This document shows, in pieces, positions 26,836 to 35,326 of a stretch of 64,000 bases of DNA. Position numbers and translations under genes: made by a program. Origin of the DNA: Bacillota bacterium (GTDB lineage: Bacteria; Bacillota; Clostridia; Acetivibrionales; DSM-1351). The stretch covers positions 1-64,000 of the forward strand of contig JAEWMS010000033.1 in NCBI GenBank assembly GCA_023393115.1, given 5' to 3'. How positions within the stretch are numbered: the stretch's first letter is position 1; each line of letters begins with the position of its first letter. Under the pieces are notes generated by a model, which saw only the letters and a program-made list of their open reading frames with translations, searched no databases and was not told the DNA's origin.

Positions 26836-27666
26836 TTAAGCCTCCTCCCTTTTATCCAGTAACTCCACAGCCTTTTTCCAGGTATCCTCGGAAATAGGCA
26901 TATTGTGAGAGGCAACACTATTTTCACAGAAAAATCCACCTTTACCCTTGATGGTATTCAAAATAATCATATGTGGTTTTCCTTTAATCTTCTTAGCATT
27001 GTCAATGGCATGTAGAATTTGTTTTATATCATGTCCGTCTATTGACTGCACATGCCAGCCAAAAGCTTCCCATTTCCTATCCAGAGGCTCAAGTCCATTT
27101 ACTTCCTCGATTAGTCCGTCAATCTGCATTTTATTATAGTCTGTAAAAGCTATAATATTATCAAGGCCTCTGCTACCTGCCAGCATGGCCGCTTCCCAAA
27201 TCTGTCCTTCCTGACTTTCTCCATCGCCAATAATTGTGTATATATACAGGCTCTTCTTATCCATCCTGGCCGAAATTGCCATACCGGTTGCCGCCGAGAA
27301 TCCCTGTCCCAGTGAACCCGTTGACATATCAATGCCATTAGTCCTCTTCATGTCACAGTGGCTTGGAAGGTTGGTATTAGGCATGTTCAGGGTATCCAGT
27401 TCCGCCATTGGAATAAACCCTTTTAATGCCAGTGCCGAATATAGTGCAGGACCACCGTGTCCCTTTGATAAAACAAATCTGTCCCTGTTTTCCATTTTTG
27501 AGTCTTCCGGGTTAACATTCAATACTTCAAAATAAAGTACTGACAAAACTTCACAGAGTGATAACGCACCACCTATATGTCCAACACCAAGCTTTCCAAT
27601 GGTTTGAATGGTTAACTTGCGTATCTCAAACGCTCTGTTTTCAAGCATTTTGACTTTGTTATCCAT
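26836..27666 (-). CDS. Transketolase, N-terminal subunit
   Basis: 276 residues; RBS GGAGG before ATG 27666. It contains the thiamine-diphosphate site: GHIGGALSLCEVLSVLYF, FVLSKGHGGPALYSALAL, GSLGQGFSAATGMA and the GDGESQEGQIWEAAML signature ending DYNKMQ. It forms the catalytic transketolase with the product of the next gene. Split transketolases are common in anaerobe catabolic operons and usually serve a special sugar. Position between the alcohol dehydrogenase and its partner places it in one transcript running from 29 kb to 21 kb. Confidence 0.88.
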   Translation of the reverse strand: MDNKVKMLENRAFEIRKLTIQTIGKLGVGHIGGALSLCEVLSVLYFEVLNVNPEDSKMENRDRFVLSKGHGGPALYSALALKGFIPMAELDTLNMPNTNLPSHCDMKRTNGIDMSTGSLGQGFSAATGMAISARMDKKSLYIYTIIGDGESQEGQIWEAAMLAGSRGLDNIIAFTDYNKMQIDGLIEEVNGLEPLDRKWEAFGWHVQSIDGHDIKQILHAIDNAKKIKGKPHMIILNTIKGKGGFFCENSVASHNMPISEDTWKKAVELLDKREEA

Positions 27667-27727
27667 TTTTTTACCTCCAAATCCCCTATTTTCAATTCAT
27701 TCTTTTATATATTAATTTTTTTAATTA

Positions 27728-28849
27728 TTAAAGAATTGACTTAAGCAGCTGATATACTGTTTCTTTATTCATAACAGCCGGAGTTAACTGAATAATTGCA
27801 GCTCCAAGGCCAATTTCTGTTATATGCTCCAGGTCAGTTTCCTTAACTCCGATTTGATGTAATCGTACAGGCATATTCATACTCTTCATAAGCTCTTCAA
27901 TTTCTTCAGAGAATTTCTCTATACTTTCATAGCCCAGGTAATCAATCAATGCTTTCATTTTCATCTCAGCCTGCTGTCCGCTGATTTTTATAAATGCCGG
28001 AAGTGTTATGGAACAAGCTGTTCCATGATTTGCTCCAAATTCAGTGGTTAAAGGGAAGCTTATGGCATGGATACCGGTAGTTCTTGTCTGGCTAAAGGCA
28101 ATTCCTGCAATAAGGCTGGCTTTTATCATTGCTGCTCTGGCTTCCTTATTTGTAGGATCGCTGTGTGCTGTCTTAATATTGTCAAGAATCAGCTTCATGG
28201 CTCCAATTGCAAGCATATCGCAAATAGGCTGTGATGCTTTGTTCCAGTATGCTTCAATTGCATGACAGAAAGCATCCATACCGGTGGAAGCTGTAACAGG
28301 AGCCGGTAGTGTATATGTCAGTTCGCAGTCAATTATTGAATAATCCGGCCAGAATTCATTATTTACCATAGGCATTTTTATGCCGGCCTTCTTATTTGTA
28401 TATACACCTACATTTGTTACCTCGCTGCCAGTTCCGGCAGTAGTGGGTATGCATACCAGAGTTGCCTGTCTTTTTGATAATGTTCTGCTTCCGCCGCTGT
28501 AGTAATCATAAATGCTACCCTCATTTGTAACCAGACAGGAAACTATTTTTGAAATATCAAGAGCACTTCCGCCGCCTAAGCCGATAACGCAATCAGCCTT
28601 TATAGCTCTTGCAACTTCAGCTGCCTTATCAACACTTTCACATGTAGGGTTAGGTTCCACTTCACTAAAATAGGCTACGTTTTTTTCTGCCATACTGTCT
28701 CCGATTTGTTTTGCCACACCGGACTGATAAAGGAAAGGATCTGAAATAATCAGAATATTCTCTCCCTTGATATACTTGTCGATTTTTTTAGATATTCCGG
28801 CCTCAAAACATATTTTTGTTGGCATAAAAAATTCAAATTGGTTATCCAT
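27728..28849 (-). CDS. Iron-dependent alcohol dehydrogenase, candidate sulfolactaldehyde reductase
   Basis: 373 residues, group III Fe-ADH. The nucleotide site GLGGGSALDISK is at about 93-104; metal ligands are in TGMDAFCHAIEAYW and later HAISFPLTTEFGANHGTAC. RBS GAGGGGG precedes ATG 28849. It is first in the enzyme operon, downstream of a near-perfect promoter. It would reduce an aldehyde with NAD(P)H. In this context the aldehyde is likely 3-sulfolactaldehyde, giving dihydroxypropanesulfonate and regenerating NAD+, but the family is broad and lactaldehyde or other aldehydes remain possible. Confidence 0.82.
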   Translation of the reverse strand: MDNQFEFFMPTKICFEAGISKKIDKYIKGENILIISDPFLYQSGVAKQIGDSMAEKNVAYFSEVEPNPTCESVDKAAEVARAIKADCVIGLGGGSALDISKIVSCLVTNEGSIYDYYSGGSRTLSKRQATLVCIPTTAGTGSEVTNVGVYTNKKAGIKMPMVNNEFWPDYSIIDCELTYTLPAPVTASTGMDAFCHAIEAYWNKASQPICDMLAIGAMKLILDNIKTAHSDPTNKEARAAMIKASLIAGIAFSQTRTTGIHAISFPLTTEFGANHGTACSITLPAFIKISGQQAEMKMKALIDYLGYESIEKFSEEIEELMKSMNMPVRLHQIGVKETDLEHITEIGLGAAIIQLTPAVMNKETVYQLLKSIL

Positions 28850-28951
28850 AACTTATTCCCCCTCTTGAAGAGATGATTTTTTGATAATTTTGTATTTAAT
28901 TAATCTCTTTAATTGAATTTCTAAAAAATTTTAAAAAAATATATAATTTTC

Positions 28952-28964
28952 GACAACTTTTGTC
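28952..28964. promoter_or_regulatory. Short palindrome just downstream of the enzyme-operon promoter
   Basis: CGACAACTTTTGTC holds arms GACAA and TTGTC around three bases, 14-26 bases after the -10 box. A repressor bound there would block the promoter. It does not resemble the 17-bp palindrome at 18554, so a second regulator may act here. Confidence 0.35.
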
Positions 28965-28977
28965 TCTTTATGTATAA

Positions 28978-29007
28978 ATTATATTGCATTTTTATATGTT
29001 ATGTCAA
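28978..29007 (-). promoter_or_regulatory. Consensus sigma-A promoter of the enzyme operon
   Basis: On the minus strand TTGACA (29007-29002), 18 bases, TATAAT (28983-28978). Both boxes are perfect. Transcription would start near 28970 and leave a leader of about 120 bases before the alcohol dehydrogenase ATG. Such a strong promoter implies tight negative control. Confidence 0.75.
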
Positions 29008-29052
29008 TATATTTTTAAAAGATTTAATTAAATAGAATGTTTTATTACTCAT

Positions 29053-29087
29053 AAAAAAACCGTACAAAATCTAAGATTTTATACGGT
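29053..29087 (-). terminator. Terminator after dhaL
   Basis: ACCGTACAAAATCT and AGATTTTATACGGT pair over 14 positions with one G-U. On the minus strand the stem is followed by seven T. It separates the gldA-dhaK-dhaL unit from the enzyme operon. Confidence 0.85.
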
Positions 29088-29134
29088 CAGGATACTTTCT
29101 AAATTGGGTTGTTGTTTTTCATCAATACTATTTA

Positions 29135-29764
29135 TTACAGGTTTAAGTTCTTCGTTAATTCAGTAAAAATTACTCCAATTGCAACAGCTCCGGCGTCAGG
29201 ATAGTTTACACTTCTTTCGCCTACATAGCTGGCTCTGCCTTTTGTTGCTACCATAGTTTTTGTTTTCTCAGCGCCTGCAACAGCAGCTTCAGCCGCCATC
29301 TTCATTGCAGAAAGCATTTCATCGCCTTTATCTGCGCTGGCTTTTAAGGCTTCTGCAGCAGGAATCAACGCATCCAGCAGGGTTTTATCTCCCAGCTTCG
29401 CACCACCTCTTTTCTGAATACCATCTACTGCGCTTTGCATAAGAGCTGCAAAACCGGACAGGTCCAGTTCATTCTGGCCTGTTGCGTACTTTGCGGCGCT
29501 TCTGAATGCAGACCCCCATATCGGTCCTGACGCTCCGCCGCAGTACTCGGTAATTATCATCCCGCAGCCTTTCAGGAAAGCTCCGATATCCTCCTGAGGA
29601 ACTTCATTCCAATCCTGCTTTAATTGCTTAAATCCTTTTGCAACCGACATTCCGAAATCTCCGTCACCTGCAACAGAATCAAGTTCACAGAAATATACCT
29701 CATTTGCAATGATAACATCGGCCATATGCATAACGAGCTCTGTTATTTTCTTTGTAGTCAGCAT
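29135..29764 (-). CDS. dhaL: Dihydroxyacetone kinase subunit DhaL, variant
   Basis: 209 residues, Dak2-type helical barrel that carries the nucleotide. The metal-nucleotide motif reads VAGDGDFGMSVAKGF, where classical DhaL has GD(G/A)DHG; the later HQDPGA motif reads NYPDAGA within GRASYVGERSVNYPDAG. These two changes place it outside the best studied PTS-type DhaL. With DhaK it would phosphorylate dihydroxyacetone or a related ketose such as erythrulose. No dhaM follows, so either the phosphoryl donor is encoded elsewhere or ATP is used directly. It is the last gene before the terminator. Confidence 0.8.
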   Translation of the reverse strand: MLTTKKITELVMHMADVIIANEVYFCELDSVAGDGDFGMSVAKGFKQLKQDWNEVPQEDIGAFLKGCGMIITEYCGGASGPIWGSAFRSAAKYATGQNELDLSGFAALMQSAVDGIQKRGGAKLGDKTLLDALIPAAEALKASADKGDEMLSAMKMAAEAAVAGAEKTKTMVATKGRASYVGERSVNYPDAGAVAIGVIFTELTKNLNL

Positions 29765-29786
29765 GTCCTTGTCCTTCCTCTCTTTT

Positions 29787-30779
29787 TTAGATTTTTAGTG
29801 CAGGAGTATCGGTTGACGCATCCAAATAACTCTTCAGCTCATCATCCAATTTAAGGAGTGAAATGGAAGCACCTGCCATATCTATTGCTGTCATATAATT
29901 ACCTACAATTGTTTTGTATATCTTTATGTTTTTACTTTCAAGAACATTTGTAATTGAATTGTTGAATAAATATAATTCCTGCAGCGGTGTACCTCCCAGA
30001 CCATTAACCAGAAGTGCAACTTCATCCCCAGAAACTATAGGAAGATCTTTAGTTATCAAATCTACCATTCTCTCTGCAAGTTCAGCAGCGGTTGCAATTT
30101 TTTCACGTGCAATACCAGGTTCACCATGGATTCCGACACCGAATTCCAGCTCGTCGTCGTTCAGACTAAAGGTAGGTGTTCCCTTTGCAGGAACAGTACA
30201 GGAAGTTAACGCAAAACCAATTGAACGTACATTACTTATAACCTTTTGCGCTACCTGCTTAACCTGTTGAAGTTCCATACCCTGTTCTGCAGCAGCACCG
30301 GCCAGCTTATGAACAAAAACAGTACCGGCAACTCCTCTTCTGCCAACAGTGTACAAGCTGTCCTTCACTGCAACATCATCGTTCACATATACTTTTTCAA
30401 CAACTATATCATCGTCTTCTGCCATCTCAGCTGCTGCATCAAAATTCATGCAATCTCCCGAGTAGTTCTTGATTATCAGAAGAGTACCCTTATCCGACTG
30501 CGTTTCCACAATAGCATTGTATACCTGTATTGTCGAAGGAGATGCAAATACATCTCCGCAAACTGCTGCATCCAGCATACCTTTGCCTACAAAGCCTGCA
30601 TGGGCAGGTTCATGCCCGCTTCCACCACCACTGATAAGAGTAACCTTGCTTTTACTCAGCTGTTTCCTTTTAATAATTTTATATTTTTTGCTGAAGGAAA
30701 GCTGCTCAGGATGTGCCTTTACTATCCCCTCGCACATCTCAATTACAATATCTTCAACCTTATTAATTATTTTTTTCAT
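29787..30779 (-). CDS. dhaK: Dihydroxyacetone kinase subunit DhaK
   Basis: 330 residues, the family length. Key parts: ISGGGSGHEPAHAGFVGKGM at about 50-70, ASPSTIQVYNAI, KNYSGDCMNFDAAAEMA, RGVAGTVFVHKLAGA and GVGIHGEPGIAREK, where the His covalently binds the substrate as a hemiaminal. It gives dihydroxyacetone phosphate for glycolysis. It is coupled with dhaL (22 bases) and gldA (17 bases), so glycerol is oxidised and phosphorylated in sequence. Confidence 0.9.
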   Translation of the reverse strand: MKKIINKVEDIVIEMCEGIVKAHPEQLSFSKKYKIIKRKQLSKSKVTLISGGGSGHEPAHAGFVGKGMLDAAVCGDVFASPSTIQVYNAIVETQSDKGTLLIIKNYSGDCMNFDAAAEMAEDDDIVVEKVYVNDDVAVKDSLYTVGRRGVAGTVFVHKLAGAAAEQGMELQQVKQVAQKVISNVRSIGFALTSCTVPAKGTPTFSLNDDELEFGVGIHGEPGIAREKIATAAELAERMVDLITKDLPIVSGDEVALLVNGLGGTPLQELYLFNNSITNVLESKNIKIYKTIVGNYMTAIDMAGASISLLKLDDELKSYLDASTDTPALKI

Positions 30780-30796
30780 ATGCTCTGACTCCTATT

Positions 30797-31879
30797 CTAT
30801 TGACCCAGTTTGTCAGCGGTCATTATTGCAGCGTATACATCTTTTGCAGTAACAGGGAAAGGCATGTTGTGAATTGTCTCACCTTCAGCGGTTGCAGCTT
30901 TGGCTACAGCCATAATTTTTTCCTCTGTTACCTGGACAATTCCAAGATCTTTTAGACAGGTTGGCAAACCGACAGATTTACAATAATTAATCACTGCATT
31001 TAATTCTTCTTCAGGAGCATTCTCCAGTACCAGATGAACAACTGTTCCAAAAGATACTTTTTCGCCATGCATATAATGATGTGTTTCCTCAAGCACCGTA
31101 AGTCCGTTATGAATTGCATGCGCCGCCGCCAGACCGCTGCTTTCAAAGCCCAGACCGCTCAGCAGTATATTTGCTTCAACTATATTTTCTAGAGCTTGTG
31201 TAACAACCTTCATTTCACAAGCAGCCTTAGCTTTTAAGGATTCCTCCATCAGGGTTTCAAAACAAAGTGTTGCCAAAGCATAGGCAGCCTTGGTGCTTTT
31301 ACCACCGGGCATATTATTCGCGCCGGATCTTACACAGGATCTTGCCTCAAAGTATGTGGAAAGTGCATCACCCATACCTGCTACAAGGAATCTTACCGGA
31401 GCCTTGGAGATAATTCCAGTATCAACAAGTACAAGATCAGGATTTTTTTGTAAATGGAAATATTCTTCGAATTCACTCTTTTCAGTATATATTATTGCCA
31501 GCTTACTTGTTGGAGCATCTGTAGATGCAATGGTAGGAACGATTATTACTGGTTTCTTCGAAAGGAAGGAAGCTGCCTTAGCCGTATCCAGTGCCTTTCC
31601 TCCTCCTAAACCGATGAACACCCCGCAATTTTTATCCTCAGCAAGTTTTTGCATTCTTGCAATTTCTTTTTTAGTACACTCCTCGCCAAACTCTCCATAC
31701 ACTATTTCAAACGAATCTATTACCAAAGCTTTATCGAGGTAACCCTGCACTCTTTCCTGGTCTACCTTTGAAGCTACCAGTAATGCCTTGTTGGAAAATT
31801 CCTTAACGTAGGTTCCTAAATTATACAGTTCATCTTCTCCCTGTATATATTTGGATGGTGATATCATTACTTTTTTCAT
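30797..31879 (-). CDS. gldA: Glycerol dehydrogenase
   Basis: 360 residues, zinc-dependent polyol dehydrogenase. NAD site GLGGGKALDTAKAASF at about 94-109; zinc ligands Asp in VAGMGDALSTYFEA, His in LAAAHAIHNGL and His in HYMHGEKVSFGT. It oxidises glycerol to dihydroxyacetone with NAD+. It leads the gldA-dhaK-dhaL unit, directly after a PocR-AraC regulator. Its ribosome binding site AAAGGAGTGG is in one arm of a long inverted repeat (31886-31962), so translation may be controlled by RNA structure. Confidence 0.9.
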   Translation of the reverse strand: MKKVMISPSKYIQGEDELYNLGTYVKEFSNKALLVASKVDQERVQGYLDKALVIDSFEIVYGEFGEECTKKEIARMQKLAEDKNCGVFIGLGGGKALDTAKAASFLSKKPVIIVPTIASTDAPTSKLAIIYTEKSEFEEYFHLQKNPDLVLVDTGIISKAPVRFLVAGMGDALSTYFEARSCVRSGANNMPGGKSTKAAYALATLCFETLMEESLKAKAACEMKVVTQALENIVEANILLSGLGFESSGLAAAHAIHNGLTVLEETHHYMHGEKVSFGTVVHLVLENAPEEELNAVINYCKSVGLPTCLKDLGIVQVTEEKIMAVAKAATAEGETIHNMPFPVTAKDVYAAIMTADKLGQ

Positions 31880-31885
31880 AAAAAT

Positions 31886-31962
31886 AAACCACTCCTTTAA
31901 ATTAAATATAAAAATGAAATAAGTTACTAATTACATTTTTATTATAATTCAAGGAGTGGTTT
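31886..31962 (-). promoter_or_regulatory. Long inverted repeat hiding the gldA ribosome binding site
   Basis: Arms at 31886-31920 and 31930-31962: AAACCACTCCTT then AATTATAATAAAAATG on one side mirror CATTTTTATATT and AAAGGAGTGGTTT on the other, about 33 bp with few mismatches and a loop of about 9 bases. The 3' arm on the minus strand contains the AAAGGAG of gldA, 8 bases before ATG 31879. No T-run follows, so it is not a simple terminator. Confidence 0.65.
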
Positions 31963-32057
31963 GGAACTTGAATATAAAAGCACTTTGTATGGAAAAATCA
32001 ATAGTAAAAATGCGCAACGATAGTAATATTCAGCACTGATTTTTTGTGCATTTTTTA

Positions 32058-33077
32058 TCATAGCGTATCATTTCTATATTTTGAGGGTGTAACGCCTTCA
32101 AACTTTTTGAATACTTTAATAAAATATCCACTGTCTTCAAAGCCCAGATCCAAAGCTATATTTGTTATTGGAATATCAGTAGTTTCAAGCAGTTCTCTGG
32201 CTTTATTTATTCTTATTCTGTTAATATGGTTTGAGAAATTATCACCTATTGTTCTTCTAAATAGCTTACTGAAATAGCTTGTACTGATATTGCACAAGCT
32301 GGCCATACTGTTCAAACTGATATTCCTGGTATAATATTTTTCAATATAATCAAGAGCAGGCTTAAGAATAATATTTTCTCGACTATTAAGTAATTCTCGT
32401 TGTTTATGCTCACTATATAAATCTCTTTCGTTTTTCTCAGTGAGATTTTTACTCTGGTTGTCAGGATTTTCAGGTGTTGTTTTGTGCTGATAGTCGTCAT
32501 AGCCTGTTACCTCAGAGATATCCCTATCGCTCAGGTTTATTTTAAGCAATGCTTCTCCTACGATATAATTACAGATGTTATATATCATTGCGGCATTAGC
32601 CCGTACTTTTTGCAGCTTCATTACCGGCAGACTGCGATACAGTTCTTCAAACTCACTTTTACTAATGTATTCGAGTATATCTGTTTTTTGACTGGTAATT
32701 TTCTCGAGAGATTCCATTTCTGAATAGTCCTCAACACGGACTTGTCCTCCCATAACAGCTCCAAGATACTGCCCGTCAACTGCTATAGGTATGGCAAAAT
32801 CCACTATCCCCATATGACACAAATAAATGTAGGGCTGATTTAACCGTGCCGCCTCCAGTCCCCCTCTGGAATCGCACTTTTCACATATATGGGACAATTC
32901 TGGGTGAGCACGTACAAATCTGCATAAATTTGTACATTTGCTATGATGTGTTATTGGTTTACCTTTGTAATCCACCGTAATAATAGCCATATCTGTGGCA
33001 TCAGCAATTGAATCCTGTATGTTTCTATAATTATCGGCATTTATTATATAATCCAGATCCAATATGTTCTTTTTCAC
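32058..33077 (-). CDS. PocR-domain AraC family regulator
   Basis: 339 residues starting at GTG 33077, supported by GGAGG 8 bases upstream. Residues about 8-170 form a PocR sensory domain (NIQDSIADATDMAIITVDYKG; Cys-rich CTNLCRF and HICEKCDSRGG; YLCHMGIVDFAIPI), which in relatives senses small polyols such as 1,3-propanediol. The C-terminal 100 residues are a double helix-turn-helix of AraC type (NISTSYFSKLFRRTIGD; ALDLGFEDSGYFIKVFKKF). It probably activates the gldA-dhaK-dhaL unit downstream. A weak hairpin in 32008-32055 could end its transcript. Confidence 0.88.
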   Translation of the reverse strand: MKKNILDLDYIINADNYRNIQDSIADATDMAIITVDYKGKPITHHSKCTNLCRFVRAHPELSHICEKCDSRGGLEAARLNQPYIYLCHMGIVDFAIPIAVDGQYLGAVMGGQVRVEDYSEMESLEKITSQKTDILEYISKSEFEELYRSLPVMKLQKVRANAAMIYNICNYIVGEALLKINLSDRDISEVTGYDDYQHKTTPENPDNQSKNLTEKNERDLYSEHKQRELLNSRENIILKPALDYIEKYYTRNISLNSMASLCNISTSYFSKLFRRTIGDNFSNHINRIRINKARELLETTDIPITNIALDLGFEDSGYFIKVFKKFEGVTPSKYRNDTL

Positions 33078-33235
33078 GGAAGACCTCCATTAGTACAGAT
33101 TTTTCACCAAATACTGCCTATGCTTTACATAAAGTTCAAACAGTCTATAGATTAACTCTACTATAAATATTTGTACTTTTGCAAGTGTATTTTTCTGGCG
33201 AGGGGTAAATAAAGTTGTACATAAAGTGTAAAACA

Positions 33236-34859
33236 TACTCTATCCACGCCCCTATGTGAGGAGCGACGAAACACGTAGCGGAAACCGCTATAGTAGCAAG
33301 TATTTCAATCCACGCTCCTACGTGAGGAGCGACCCAGGGCATGAGAGATATTATTACTCTGGACACTCATTTCAATCCACGCTCCTACGTGAGGAGCGAC
33401 AAGCTCAATTGAGAGATTGCTACCGCTATGCTCAAATTTCAATCCACGCTCCTTCGTGAGGAGCGACCTCAATGTATAGGTATGAAGGGACAACAGACAG
33501 TATTTCAATCCACGCTCCTACGGGAGGAGCGACCATCTGCAGGCAGCCCCTTCAATAACGCTTCTTATTTCAATCCACGCTCCTACGGGAGGAGCGACGT
33601 CGTTTGGGATTGCGATATCCTGAGGTGAAACAATTTCAATCCACGCTCCTACGGGAGGAGCGACATTATATATCCAACTAAATCTTATTGTTTTCGAGAT
33701 TTCAATCCACGCTCCTACGGGAGGAGCGACTTATGAAATAGCAAGGAGATTAGACAGCACTAAGATTTCAATCCACGCTCCTACGGGAGGAGCGACTTCT
33801 GAAGGTGTATACCCAGTGCTCTGGTGATATTATTTCAATCCACGCTCCTACGGGAGGAGCGACGAGGAGCGAGCTTGGAGTACAAGCCTTCCTTTTATAT
33901 TTCAATCCACGCTCCTACGGGAGGAGCGACCAATATATTTTAAAACAAATAAAATAACCGAATGATTTCAATCCACGCTCCTACGGGAGGAGCGACTTAA
34001 TGGTGCTACCGTGTGGGCAGCTTTTGATGTATTTCAATCCACGCTCCTACGGGAGGAGCGACAAATTATGTGCGTGGACAAGCAGGACTTCCAATTATTT
34101 CAATCCACGCTCCTACGGGAGGAGCGACCTTAAAACTACCATTGTCTGTTTTTCCAAAGTACAATTTCAATCCACGCTCCTACGGGAGGAGCGACTGATG
34201 TTACAGGCTTAACCGCAGAGCGACTTCAAATTTCAATCCACGCTCCTACGGGAGGAGCGACTTTGGTGGTACCAGATGGAGTAAAAGTATATGGGATTTC
34301 AATCCACGCTCCTACGGGAGGAGCGACTAAAGCCAGCTTGCGTGATAATGCCTCATATCATGATTTCAATCCACGCTCCTACGGGAGGAGCGACGACCAT
34401 TTTTATATGATATATTAAAAAGTTCTGTAATTTCAATCCACGCTCCTACGGGAGGAGCGACTCATAAATTCAAATACGTTAACAGATACATATTGTATTT
34501 CAATCCACGCTCCTACGGGAGGAGCGACATAGCAAATCTCTTGTGTCCTGCTAACCCGATAAATTTCAATCCACGCTCCTACGGGAGGAGCGACATTACC
34601 ATTTCTATTTAGCAGTCTACTTTCTATCGATTTCAATCCACGCTCCTACGGGAGGAGCGACTTATCACCTTCTTCTGCTAATAACCTATTTAGTAATTTC
34701 AATCCACGCTCCTACGGGAGGAGCGACGGCATATTTTTTGTTTAATAATGCAGATATTCTTATTTCAATCCACGCTCCTACGGGAGGAGCGACATTCTCT
34801 TTCTTGTAAATGTTCGCTTTTCTTTTGATTTCAATCCACGCTCCTACGGGAGGAGCGAC
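33236..34859 (-). CRISPR. Type I-C CRISPR array, 25 repeats and 24 spacers
   Basis: Repeats are 32 bases; on the minus strand they begin GTCGCTCCTCCCGTAGGAGC and end GTGGATTGAAAT, the type I-C form with an internal palindrome. Starts (plus coordinates): 33236, 33302, 33369, 33436, 33502, 33567, 33633, 33699, 33765, 33832, 33899, 33965, 34031, 34097, 34164, 34230, 34296, 34363, 34430, 34497, 34563, 34630, 34696, 34762, 34828. Spacers are 33-35 bases. The repeat at 33236 is degenerate and the next three differ from the consensus, marking the old end; the leader and cas2 lie at the other end, so the array is read on the minus strand. Confidence 0.97.
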
Positions 34860-35027
34860 AGCAAAAATAAACAAAAAAGTTAATTTCAATTATACAAATC
34901 GTACAATATGTTACAGAATAATTATTTTAACATATAACAAATATAAATAAATATAAAATTTTAGTAAACTAAAATTCAAAATCTGGTGCGAATGTACCGG
35001 GAATTTAATGTTCACTTCACATTCGCA
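34860..35027 (-). promoter_or_regulatory. CRISPR leader
   Basis: 168 AT-rich bases between cas2 and the first conserved repeat. It should hold the array promoter and the integration signals for new spacers. A partial repeat-like AATTTCAATTATAC lies at 34881-34894 but lacks the palindrome, so I do not count it as a repeat. Confidence 0.7.
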
Positions 35028-35318
35028 CTAGATTATCAGAGTACCTTCGATGTCAAAGGACTCCTTCACACCTACGTGTTCTACCTTACTTTTATAGTTA
35101 TTCCCAAGATAATAAAATCTGAGGCTATCTTTATCTTTGTCAATAATCTTTTCCAGCTTATTTTTAACTTCCCTGCACTTAGCTGCATCCATGACACATT
35201 CAAATACAGAATTTTGGACTCGTTGGCCATAGTTGACACATTGCTTTGCAACACGTCTCAATCGCCTTTTCCCTGCTTCAGTTTCGGTATTCACATCATA
35301 TGTAATAAGTACCAGCAT
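35028..35318 (-). CDS. cas2: CRISPR adaptation protein Cas2
   Basis: 96 residues from ATG 35318, preferred to the GTG at 35336 because AGGTG precedes it and the protein then has the normal length. MLVLITYDVNTETEAGKRRL gives the first strand with the conserved Asp, followed by VAKQCVNYGQRVQNSVFECV, typical of type I-C Cas2. With Cas1 it forms the complex that inserts spacers. It lies 8 bases after cas1 and is the cas gene nearest the array. Confidence 0.93.
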   Translation of the reverse strand: MLVLITYDVNTETEAGKRRLRRVAKQCVNYGQRVQNSVFECVMDAAKCREVKNKLEKIIDKDKDSLRFYYLGNNYKSKVEHVGVKESFDIEGTLII

Positions 35319-35326
35319 CAAATCAC

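Noticed and set aside
33145..34889. Short frames through the repeat array with repeated ISIHAP / VAPPVGAWIE type peptides
   Set aside because: They are translations of CRISPR repeats and not proteins.
34881..34894. AATTTCAATTATAC as a further CRISPR repeat
   Set aside because: Only nine bases match the repeat end and the palindromic core is missing; it belongs to the leader.
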